Source: Microthyrium microscopicum (Eukaryota > Ascomycota > Dothideomycetes > Microthyriales > Microthyriaceae). From it: a stretch of DNA of 64,000 nucleotides. The notes under the pieces are model-generated. The model saw nothing but the letters and a program-made list of their open reading frames with translations. It was not told the DNA's origin and ran no database searches. The stretch lies in contig MU004230.1 in the NCBI GenBank assembly GCA_010405405.1, forward strand, positions 3,893,119 through 3,957,118, in the 5' to 3' direction. Positions within the stretch are counted from its first letter, which is position 1. Each line of letters begins with the position of its first letter. A program made the translations under genes and the position numbers. Shown here piece after piece: positions 45,930 through 56,771 of the stretch.

Positions 45930-46747
45930 TGTATGACTATATTGTGATGATTTGATAGAACATAATGCCTCATAGAGCCAAATTTGAGTTAAATTGAGGA
46001 TGATCATATGGATCAAATGGCTTCCACACTTGATTAAGATTATCCAAGTGACCTGTCATGCAGCGGCCATGAATGTAAAGCGCCTCCACGAGAAATTGAG
46101 TGACGATATCAGGCCGGTATGCCTTTCAAGGCATTTGATTGCGGATGAAGCGATGGCCAAGCCTCATTCGCCATACAAGGCTGCAGTGAAGGCGATACTT
46201 GATCGCGAACATGTGGCCCAAAATTGTGTTGTGTACATCATCTCAGTGATCCGGAAAACGTATAGCATTTGAAATTGTCAGACTTTACGAAATGCGCTCT
46301 TGCGCATTACTCGGGATAATCTCCGAAATAGACTATCACCAAAACGTTGGTAGGCACTGGAGCTGAGAGGACATGATAGGCCAAGTGCTCACCATTGACC
46401 GGTCAATGGAACAGGCCAAAGTAGGCAAGTAAAGGCAAGCGGCAGGCGGGTTAGAGCCTAGATGCGCGCCTTCCTTGTCTTGCATTGTGCTGCTGGGTAG
46501 AACCTGCTCCTGCCGCTTGACTGCATCGCGCCTGCCTTGAATTGGAGGCCAGCACTGGTTGGGCCTTCCCAACCTCAACCCCACCTTAACATACAAAACA
46601 CCATCCATCCGTCTCTTAGTCTACACAACCTGTCATCCTTCTCCAATCTATCGACTTTTGCTACTCCCCTCAACAACAACATCTGTTCCCCTCAAAGCTT
46701 CTACAAACGACTATTACTCTCTTTACCTTCTCCAACACCCTTTCAGC
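45930..46747. promoter_or_regulatory. calmodulin upstream region
   Basis: About 0.8 kb. The last 200 bases are C/T-rich with repeated CAACA and CTCC, as in highly expressed fungal genes. No other gene seen. Confidence 0.5.
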
Positions 46748-47635
46748 ATGGTGAGCTGCCCAAAGTACCCCGCAGTCGACCATCTTGCGCACTCGTCGCA
46801 TCCAACGCCTGCTATCTCCTGTTGATCATGATGCTAACTCATAATCTAGGCCGATTCTCTTACCGAGGAGCAAGTCTCCGAGTTCAAAGAGGCATTCTCC
46901 CTCTTCGTACGCGCAACCCTCAGAACCCCCATGGTCTCTTCAGACGGACCCCCTGAAGAGATTTGTTTACGTCAGATCGCATTTGGCTAACAGGCAGCAA
47001 CAAACAGGACAAGGACGGCGATGGTCAAATCACCACCAAAGAACTGGGAACCGTCATGCGTTCCCTCGGCCAAAATCCTAGCGAATCTGAATTGCAAGAC
47101 ATGATCAATGAAGTTGACGCGGACAACAACGGTACCATCGATTTTCCCGGTAGGTAAATCCCGTTTATCTCCATGTTTTTGCACCACCACAAAATATCAA
47201 TCATCATCCGTCACGCGAGAAATGCTGGGCTTGGATCCGTGTAATGGCGCCGGTTCATTTCGGGCGGACCATTACAAGCGAACCATCTTCCGATATGCCA
47301 ACCACGTGCCATCTTCCCCCTTTTTATCCAATCGTTGCTCCCGCATCCATATAGAGCCTGGCAAGCTAACGACAAGCGTTCCGTTAGAATTCCTCACCAT
47401 GATGGCCCGCAAGATGAAGGATACAGATTCCGAGGAAGAGATTCGCGAAGCCTTCAAGGTCTTTGATCGCGACAACAACGGCTTCATTTCGGCCGCTGAG
47501 TTGCGCCATGTCATGACTTCGATTGGCGAGAAGCTCACTGACGAAGAAGTCGATGAGATGATTCGGGAGGCCGACCAGGATGGCGATGGACGAATCGATT
47601 ACAACGAATTTGTCCAGCTCATGATGCAGAAGTAA
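46748..47635 (+). CDS. cmdA: calmodulin
   Basis: Exons 46748-46750 (only the ATG), 46850-46906, 47008-47149, 47388-47635; exactly 149 codons. Four EF-hands with complete loops are present: [36 protein letters not shown] and [12 protein letters not shown]. Central [13 protein letters not shown] and C-terminal FVQLMMQK are as in all fungal calmodulins. Intron 1 starts immediately after the ATG (ATG-GTGAGC). Introns are 99, 101 and 238 nt, long for this window. In intron 2, an alternative acceptor CTAACAG at about 46993 would shift the start of loop 1, so 47007 is the right one. It is the calcium sensor for calcineurin, CaM kinases and IQ proteins, cytosol and nucleus. Confidence 0.97.
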
Positions 47636-47925
47636 AAATCTTTATCTCCTCAACCTTAGTCTCAGCAACTCATCAAATATACCAAAGAGAAACTCACTTT
47701 TTCTTATTCCTGTTGTACTATTGCTCGAGATCATTGGAGCGGTTCTGTGACGTCTGACGAAGAATCTGCAGGCAACGTCTATTGCAAGTTTGATTACATG
47801 GGGACCAATGGATTGCGTGATGCATCCCGAATGAGACATATGCCACTTCTTCACTCCCTACTCGTCTTCTCTTGTTTGAGCTGGCATGCTGAGTAAGTCT
47901 TGCAGTCTGTGCCCGTGTATGGATG

Positions 47926-47955
47926 GATAGCATGGAAGCAGTAGCCAGCCAATGT
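47926..47955 (+). repeat. 30-bp direct repeat, copy 1
   Basis: Begins GATAGCATGGAAGCAG and ends CCAGCCAATGT; identical to 48155-48184, 229 bp downstream. The flanks differ (TTGACC after this copy, ATAACT after the other), so only the 30 bp are shared. Confidence 0.85.
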
Positions 47956-48154
47956 TGACCGATGGACAAAATAACTGGCGTTCTCCCATCAGCGTCGATG
48001 GCTCCTAAAGCAACGTGTTATATTTCCCACCGTATTCGATAAATAATCGAAGTCTGAACGCCCTCTATAGCAAATAAAGCACTTAATAGCAGATCGTCTC
48101 ATATAGGAGCCATCGCACTCGTTGGGAGCGCGCCATTTATTTTGTCGACCCCTT

Positions 48155-48184
48155 GATAGCATGGAAGCAGTAGCCAGCCAATGT
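48155..48184 (+). repeat. 30-bp direct repeat, copy 2
   Basis: Second exact copy of the element at 47926-47955, in the same orientation, within the calmodulin 3' region. Confidence 0.85.
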
Positions 48185-48964
48185 ATAACTAACTCACTTT
48201 CCGCTTTCTAAGATCTCACGAAAATCCCATATGCAAGTCTTGCGTTTAAGAATATGAAAATATGCTAATAAATACGACTATGAATTTCGCTCTAGCGTAC
48301 AGCCATCGTTCATCAATCTTGAAGAATACAGCAAAACTACACATTTTTTGAACATGATATCTCCAACCCAATCCAATATCGCGAAAAACCTTGAATGAGC
48401 AAACAGAACAATGACGACGCTAATGTGAATCTGAAGAAAAATAATATCCAAACGGTGCTCCGCCAAGCCATGGAATAATACCTCTTCCAATTTTTCCAAA
48501 GAGCCCAATGATGATGAATGATGAATGTGCATATGAAGTGAGAGAAACAAGCGCAGAAAAAGGAGAAACGAGAACGAGATGAATGCGTAAATCTGGGGAT
48601 TATCCTATGAAAATGCTGTGAATGAATTTTTGCTCTGTTTCGCAAAAAAGGTAACCCGCACGCCCTCAATGACTGATGCAAAAAAAGTTTTGTCCAAAAC
48701 CAAAACGAACAAGTATGAGAAAAATCGATATAACGACCAGTTTTTCCTGTAGCTTCCCGTATCCTCTGCTTCTGCTCGCTCGCTTTGCTGTACGCTCTGT
48801 TCTAGTGATAGAATTCTCATGGGTGCCTTTTATTTCCAATCGCACTGCCCGTGGTTTGTAGTATACACTGTGTCCATTCAACGTCCGTTATATCTTCCTT
48901 GGTGTTCAAGGCCAGTGGTATACAGCCATATCCTGTAACAACTGTTCTCCCGCTGTGAAGTGAA

Positions 48965-51900
48965 TCAACCTCCTTTGCGTTCTATAGGCGGTGGCGGTGC
49001 TGTCTCTGTATTCGCTTGCCGCGCTACAGCCGGTGCTGGTGCTGTCTCGCCGTTCGCTTGACGTGGTGTGGTATTCGCTTGGTTTGCTGCTGCCGCAGTG
49101 CGCGCCGCAGGCCCACTCTTAGAGCGCTTGCGAGGCTGCCGTTTGCGGCCGGAGCTTTGCGTTGTCCAATTTGCACCATTTTGCCCGTTGCCTTGTTGAC
49201 GTCCGTTAGCCGAACCAGCGGGAGCGGGCGTTGGAGGAATTGGTTCGGCGGGACGCATTGGCAAGGCATGCGTCATGTGGGCTGTGCCATTAGGTTGACC
49301 ATTAGGCAGTCCATTAGGTAAAGTATGAACGCCGTTGGGCAAGTTACCGTTGACGATGGGAGGACGCATATTCTCTGGCTTGCGTTGAACATTTGGTGAA
49401 GGGGTACGGGTTTCCATGACTGGGGAGAGTATTGGGGCGGATTTAGAGCCAGGAGTTTTGGAACCATCTTTGGTGTCTTTGGGTGATAGAGGATTCGAGT
49501 GTGGTGAAAAGGTTTGCCAGGGAGAGTGATGTTGACGAGTTGGAGATGTAACTATTTCTTCTTCCTGCGGCGCAAGTGGTGGGATCGAAGCCAATTGAGC
49601 ATCGCTCAAATTTGGGAAAGGCTGAGTAGGCGACATGACCCCATAACTTAAATCCGCCGGCACATTCTGCAGAAAGAGGCCATTTTGCGGATTCATGTGC
49701 TCCATGTCTCCATTGGAATAGTCTACTCCTTGGTAATAACCATATGGAGGATGAACAGATCCATCATCGGTGTACCCAGATTCACTAGCAGTACCAGGTG
49801 TTGCGAAGAGGATATTGTTTCCAATTTGCTCATCGGGAGTCGTAACAGGAAAGCCGGTGCTATCTGCTCTGGGGTGCTCGCTGCTTGGAGGAGAAGAAGA
49901 ATACGATGATCCATTCGCAATGATTAGACCCATTGGATTGGTGCTTGAGACAGGCGGCATTGCTGGACTCTGCATTTGCTCAGTGGACAGTGTGCCATTG
50001 GAACCACTTCTCGAAGAGCCAGGTAACGGAGCCGAACGAAGTGGATTCGAGTAATGACGAGAATGTCCAAGAGGTGAAGGCGACCGAGAAAGCTTCTTTC
50101 CACTAACATTTAGAGGCTGCAAGTCTCTGGTTCCCTTGTCTCTACGTTGTGACAAGTCTGTCTGTGATGTCTGCCGAGGAATGCCTTTCGGAGGAGGCAT
50201 TTGTTGACTTTGTGAATTATCGAAGTAGTACCCCACGTACTCTTTACCAGAACTGTCAGAAGGCATGCCCCCATTACGCATGGGCGTGTAATTGAACGGA
50301 ATTTCTGTCGGATATCCTTGAGTACCGTCAGGAAATTGCACGGGCATAAACTGAAGCCCCGACAATGGATTATACACAAGTTGAGGCCCACGAGCAGGCT
50401 GAGATTGTGACCTAGGATTACCAGCTCCGCTTCCCCCTGATACTGATGCACGCTGCATAGTTCGTCGAGCTGGTGTTGATGCGCCCAAAGAAGGAGAGGA
50501 AGGATTCGTCCTTGAGCCATCTTGAGAAACAGAATGGGACATCATCTGAGCTTGATCCATATTCCCAGGAAAGCCCATGTTGACATAATACGGGGCGTAC
50601 TGCCCAGTCATCCCATTCATATACATTCCCTGGTTCTGAGGATTACCATTGTTGTCTCTGGGCTGCGAGCCTCCACCTTGGACAACAGATTGTGCATGAG
50701 CAGCCGCAGCCATAGTAGCGGCATACTGGGGACTTGAAAAAAAAGGTGACTTCAAGTTAGCTCCAGGATAACCAAGCATTTGCCACTGTTGTTGAAGCGC
50801 CATGGCATCCATCATGAACTCGCCGTTCATTGGTACTGGACTTAGGAAAGTAGGGGTACCTCTTGAATAGGCAGAGCCACTGGATGCTCTTCTAGAGGAA
50901 GTCGCTGAGTGATTCCCACGGGACTGATTTCTGTTAGCACGTACGCTTCCATTTTTTCGACTCCCTGGGGCAGGACCAGCTGAGAGCTTTGGTTTTGGCA
51001 TTGTCGGAGCTTTCTTGAAAATGGGCTTCTCCTCCGCCGGGAACTCGTAAAGTTCGACCATTTTGTCGACCTTTGAATTGCAAATGTGCGTAAATGCTTC
51101 CCGGAGCTCCATGTGGATACCCCTGAAAGCGGTATCGTCCAGGGAATTACCCAGATTTCTCGACGTATTGAAGGGCTCCTCTATACAAAATCTCGGGTAC
51201 CCGTCTTTTGTATTCATTGTCCACCCCTTTTCTTTTCTTGTCAACACGCGCCCGTTCCGAGGTGAAACCACCGATTCCTCGTATTTGAACTCGAATGCGT
51301 AGAACCGGAAAAACTGAAAAATAAGATCCCCTAATGATGAGGTGTTTGCTTTGCCAAAATTTCGTAACTCATCAAGGTTGTCATTAAATCCCGATTCGGT
51401 TCCGTCTGTCGCTACGTAAGGTTTATGATCTCGGAGGTGAAGGGAAGGTAGTATGGGAGGATTCCGAATTTGTAGAAAATTTATGATGAGACATATCCAT
51501 GCATATGAGCTCAATGTTCCGCCATGGCCTGCAAGAATGTTAGTATATATGGGTTTGCGGTGATTTAAGAGTTTCTTACTGGCGTCGTTCAAGATTCGCT
51601 GTCGCGTCCAGTATTTGATAATCATGGCCATAGGACGCACTCGCTCATCGATCTGAACGTAAGTTTTGATCATTCGAGTGTTCTCGAGAGCCAGAGGATT
51701 GTTGACATTTAAATCAGCAGCGAGCTGATATTCAGGGTCCCAGACCTTAACAATTGGGATCTTTGCCTGTATACAATATACTCTCTCCATACCATCTGCA
51801 ATATATATTAGCATATGAGTGACGAGGCTAAAACAAACAACATACATCGATCTAGAGCCGCGGCTAAAATATGCATGGATTCCAGCTCCTTCATGTCAGT

Positions 51901-52496
51901 TTGAATGCACAAGTCAACTGTAAATTGTCAGCATCTGAGTACTCGAATCCATGAGATGGTCACAAACCATCCGAATCACTGGTACAAAGCATGTTGCCCG
52001 AAGAACCGAACACATGTACCTTGAATTCAAATCCGGGCCATTCTTTAAACAGAATTTGCTCAATCTTTTGCACAAAATCTTGGCGTCGCTTCTCGCTCTC
52101 CTCAGTCGGCAGTAACCGATCGTACAATTCTCGCATATCCCCACTGAGTTTTTTATCTTCCTTAGGGTCTAGGGTCTTTTTGGGTTCCTTCTCGGGAGGA
52201 TCCAACGGCTTGTCGCCGATATCGTATTGCATGCGGCGTCGGTTATATGCAAGTCGGCCCTCGTACTTGCATACTGGGCGACCATTGGGCAGCATTGAAG
52301 CTGATGGCATTGCCATTTCACTGACTACGGATCTTGGCGAATGACCACCACTTAATCCAGCTCGAGGCGAAGGCGATCGGGAACTGGGCGCAAAACCTCG
52401 ACGAGGACGTTGATGAGGTGTTGTAGGTACGCTATTAGAGCCTTGTGAAATCAGACTGGGCCGAGAGGGCGGATGCCCATTAGGTCTACCCGCCAT
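48965..52496 (-). CDS. Cid1/Cid13-like non-canonical poly(A)/poly(U) polymerase
   Basis: Exons (minus): 52496-51968, 51917-51846, 51793-51581, 51528-48965; introns 50, 52 and 52 nt; about 1125 aa. Nucleotidyltransferase core: FGSSGNMLCTSDSDVDLCIQTD, with the catalytic Asp pair (about 176 and 178) built across intron 1, then VKVWDPEYQLAADLNVNNPLALENTRMIKTY and the PAP-associated part GHGGTLSSYAWICLIINFLQ and GDLIFQFFRFYAFEF. Such enzymes add A or U tails to RNA 3' ends in the cytoplasm (fission yeast Cid1/Cid13). The last 620 residues are a disordered Pro/Asn/Gln/Ser-rich tail. The frame extends upstream of ATG 52496 to a stop near 52710 without another ATG, so this start is used; an upstream coding exon is possible (an acceptor-like TTGACAG lies near 52650). 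Confidence 0.88.
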
Positions 52497-55400
52497 CACT
52501 GCAGCTCGGCCGTTTGCTACCGGCGGCTTGCCACTTGTTGTCGCAACACACTTTTGATTATTCCCATGGAGACTTTCACCCTTCTTAGACACGGTGGACG
52601 TGAGAGAGGTGGAGTTGGGGGAACACGGAATATGGATGGCGTTCGCCACTGTCAAAGCGGTATGGGGAGGAATGAGGTGTTGGTGGAAGAGTGTTGGTGG
52701 ACGCTATGAGGGCGCTGTATGAACGGGTGAAGATCCAGGCAGAGACAGGACTGAAAGGCGGCTGGATGGGTGTTGAAGTAGTAGTCGACGTTCGAGGGTG
52801 ACAGCAAGCAGATTCAACTGCGCTAAAGGGTGAGCAGAGCTGAGGATCAGGCAGATGAGCAGGGAGATTGAGTTCTGCAAGGAAAATGCCCCAATAAGCC
52901 AAACAATAGAAGAAATAGACGTGTGAAAGCTGATTTGAATGGCCAAGAGACAAACTGCGGCGCAGTGAGGGTGACAAGATATGCCGGCAGACAGACGATG
53001 GGTAGCAGCTGAGAAGTTATTCTACAGGGCAGTAGCGAAAACCGGGTGATGGGTGAGAGCTGGACGCGCCTGCCAATTCGAGTGACAAAAAGAAAAACAA
53101 ATGAAGCAGTAACGGTCTTTGGTCTAACGCGTGGTGGGCTAGGTGACAAAGTAAAGTTGGATAATTTGACGTCGTTGCAGCGCTGTACTGAAATAGGAAG
53201 GGGCCAGGAACCAGGGGACGAGTGCGAGTAGCGGGGTGTCGATGGGCGGTTACGAGGAAATTTGCGATGAAGAGGATGGCGATGGTGAGGCGGAGAGGAG
53301 AGGCAGAGATAGCAAAACAGCAGAATGTAGATGGATTTGGCAGTGGAGAGGTAATAAATGAGTAGCGGTGGGCACGATGGAGACTGAAGAACAGTAGTCG
53401 GAGAGGATGAGATGAGGTAGGTAGGTATTGGACTGGGAGCACTGGGCCAAAGCAGAAAGTATGCACACCACGCACGGTTAGCGAATGATCCAATCCCAAT
53501 TAGTAGGGGTAATACTCACAAATATCACTGCCACCCCTTAGTAACAGCTTGTTAAATAAAGTACTAGACTAGTAGTAGGTACTGGTTCGGTGGTTAAGCA
53601 GTAGAGAGAGATTCTGTGTGCTGTACAGCGTGTGAGCCTGCAAGTCTGCCAGTCTGCAAGAGTCTGTACCATTATGTCCGGGCTTAAGAGTCAAAAGCCA
53701 AGTCAAACCTGGAGAAAAGCACTTTGACTGGTCCATACAACGCCTGTAGTTTTGCTGATCAACCTCCTTTTACTGCATTCAATCATTCAATGCCACCGCG
53801 TGTTTGGCCTGTTTCTCGTCTATAACAATACTTACTGTAAAGTCCTGAAATACTTCCATCAAAGATCAATGCTTTATATCAAAAAGCTCGGTATTCCACA
53901 CCTCCATAGCCGACCTTGTCTTTGATATCACCATGCTTCTGTTCTACACCGCGTCCACACGTCCAAATATTATAAGATGCCTCCCGAATATTTCAACACC
54001 CCATAGTCTACAAGTGTCTCGTTTCTTCATGCCGTTTATGGAGTCATGGACTGCCAGAAACATTTTACAAGGCCAGAAGCATTGATCACTATCTGCTCAC
54101 TAACTTACTCCAAGTGGCTCATCTTCTTCCCAAACATCGGAGAATCCCAATACACGTCTATAATAATAACAAAGGGAATAATAGGACTACTAATGCCTGC
54201 CATTGGGAACTTCCATCTGCTCCAGTTCTCTCTTCCTACTAGCTACTCTCCACTATACTTTTCACTAATTACAATACCCTCAAAGCGTACTTGATCTCTC
54301 TAAACCTTCATCTATGATCTGATGTTCCTGTGATTAAACCCAGTCTCCAATCACTCTCATACCTCCAACACTGAACAGTTCCTCCGCTGAGATTAACCTT
54401 ATTTCAATCCAACATTTCTATTTCCAATCGATCTGTTGGGTGTCCCTGTCCATCGGTTCTGTTTCCATTTCCCGGCTCCTTCCTTTAATTTATCCGTTCG
54501 TTTATATCAAGATGCCTCCATCCAGTCTATGTCATCCACTCCATCCTGCTAAAACTTCCTAGAGTGATTCAAAATAACCCATGTCATGCTCGAGCCCGCG
54601 GTCTCTTCAATCCCAACCCAATTGCCCGGAACACTCCAGCTCCCAAGACACTTGGCTGGTCATTGCTCTCGTCTTTATTTTTGACCACTCTACAGATTAC
54701 ACGCTCTTTGTCACGACATCTTGCACCTCGGCGGCCTCGTGTATACTTTCATAATTCCACCAGGGCAAATCTCCAAACCAAGATCCGGAGGCCCGATTAT
54801 ATTTTCCGTCCCACAAAGTTCGAGCTACTCTACTCTATCCATGCATCTTGATCGTGACTTGCCTTGCTTGCCATGCCCCAGATCTGATATCCGATGAGAC
54901 AAGAAATCCCACCAAACAACTTTAACTCCTATGGTTACACCTGTTACCGCCATCACCATCATCCTCACGTCATCACCATATTCTATCGCTCATCCTTCTA
55001 TAAGCCTTCATTATACACCGCCTTGTACCATCACCAACTTCCTTGTCGCCGCTGCTGTGCATCCATAACCATCACGGCACCACCTAGTTGTATATTCTAA
55101 GCTGCCATCATCTTTAATATACATTATGACATCTGGCAACTTTAAAACATGCCAGTATTATACAAGGCTTACGCACCCGCCATTTACCAGACTTTCAGGA
55201 CCGAGCTGGAAATTTGATAAATTAATAGACTAAAATAGCATCAAGCCCAACGAACACTACTACTTAGTATATATACGGTTCGCTAACCACGTGCTATTAC
55301 GCACACCATGCCCTTTGACTGTTTACGAGGTCCGAGTACTCCGTACATATCTACTCTAGAGTCTCTAGCACACATATACATATATACATGTTCATCGAAC

Positions 55401-55658
55401 GAACCACTCGTCTTTGCCTATGTAGCCGAATTGTGTTCTGGGCCAATGAATGAACAAGGGACCCTGCATGTACCTTAGCCTTACACCCGAAAGAGTACCG
55501 TACATCGGATCAGCCCGCTTTTTTTGCAACCCCATTTCCCCAGACTCGATATCAACATCGTGACCTGAACATCATTGTACCTAGCAAAGTTCGTGACCTG
55601 CACATCAAATCTTATATCAATTTAAAACATCTTCCTTGTAGTTTGAGGTTTTTCTTGA
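52497..55658. other. 3.2 kb spacer: long leader of Cid13-like gene and isochorismatase promoter
   Basis: 52500-53500 is strongly pyrimidine-rich in the minus-strand sense (TCCTC, CTCATC), suggesting a leader of around 1 kb with many small upstream frames, common for fungal regulatory genes. 53700-55640 has no coding frame I can support. TATATATA-like words occur near 55268 and 55380. Confidence 0.5.
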
Positions 55659-56557
55659 ATGCTGCCGAGCCGAATTATCCCTCGTCTCGTCCCTCGTCTC
55701 GTTCCTCGTCTTAGCGGATATAGCAAACAGCTCCAAAGTATGGCGACAGTATCAAGGAAATTTGGTCGGTGGTTGACGCGATTATCCTGGTTGTTGATGT
55801 TGCTAACCTCCCTTTGCAGATTCTCCGGCTCTTTTGTATGTTTTTCCAGATCTCTATGTTTCTATCAGGCTTTTGATCTCGTCGACCCATATCTCATCGC
55901 ATCACGCCTCACAACCATCCAAGCCCATCCGCCTTCCATCCATACTAGTACTAACCATCCATTCACAAAAAAAGCATATGCGACATCCAAGAAAACTTCC
56001 GCCCCGCCATCTCAACCTTCCCCCACATCATCGCCACAACCCAAAAGCTCCTAACCTTCGCCCGGCTCCTCAAAATCCCCGTCATCGCAACAACCCAACT
56101 ACGCGCCAAACTAGGCCCCACCTGTGCCGAACTCAACCTCCCCGAATCCCCTTCCAAACGACCCAGCGATCTCCTTCTCGCAGTACATGCGGACAAGACG
56201 CGCTTTAGCATGTATACTGAGGAAGTGCAGGCTGCGACCTTTGAATATGGGAAAATGCAGGTAGCGCTTGTGGGGATTGAGGCGCATATTTGTGTTAGTC
56301 AGACGGCGTTGGATTTGCAGAGGGCTGGGCATGCGGTTAGTGTGATTGCGGATGGGGTGGGGAGTGTTAATGGGGGGGAGGTGAGGGTTGCGTTGGATAG
56401 GTTAAGGGCGGCGGGGGTGACGGTTACGACTAGTGAGAGCTGGATGTATGAGTGTATGGGGGATGCGGAGATTAAGCAGTTTAGGGAAGTTAGTAAGTTG
56501 GTGAAGGAGTCGAAGGAGGCGACGAGGAAGGCTGTTGAGGCGCTCTGCGGAAGCTAG
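55659..56557 (+). CDS. isochorismatase-family hydrolase
   Basis: Exons 55659-55764, 55820-55835, 55975-56557; introns 55 and 139 nt; about 234 aa. Splicing through the 16-nt second exon gives SPALFICDIQENFRPAI, the first catalytic Asp of the cysteine-hydrolase fold; Lys of QLRAKLGPT and Cys of GIEAHICVSQTALDL complete the triad. It resembles eukaryotic ISOC1/2-type proteins, for which the substrate is not settled. The first 27 residues (MLPSRIIPRLVPRLVPRL) are Arg-rich and contain a tandem PRLV repeat; an in-frame Met at residue 28 (MATVSRKF) would give a shorter form. A mitochondrial and a cytosolic isoform are thus possible. The 3' half uses many GGG/GTG codons unlike the 5' part. Confidence 0.88.
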
Positions 56558-56771
56558 GTGGGAAGAGAAGATAGATGAGATTGATGTGGTGTTTGGTAAT
56601 GTATGTACATGATGATGAAGATGGTGATGCAACATATGGGGTATCATTTCTGGGTGCGATGGTGCTTTGGACGAACGCCTGAGCTGGATGCAGCGGGGAC
56701 TAATGTAGTAATACAGGTAAGATGAGAACAATGATATAATGATAGACCGCCCAATGCGTGAAGATATCCGC

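Larger units (their letters stand above)
47636..48964. other. convergent intergenic region, calmodulin to Cid13-like gene
   Basis: About 1.3 kb containing the two 3' UTRs. It carries a 30-bp exact direct repeat (listed separately). No gene supported; purine-rich AAAA-containing stretches from 48300 on may be the long 3' UTR of the minus-strand gene. Confidence 0.6.

Noticed and set aside
52585-52977. Minus-strand 130-codon frame upstream of the Cid13-like gene as an upstream exon
   Set aside because: It is in another frame and overlaps the 5' leader; Pro/Ser/Thr-rich content reflects the C/T-rich leader. A real upstream exon stays possible.
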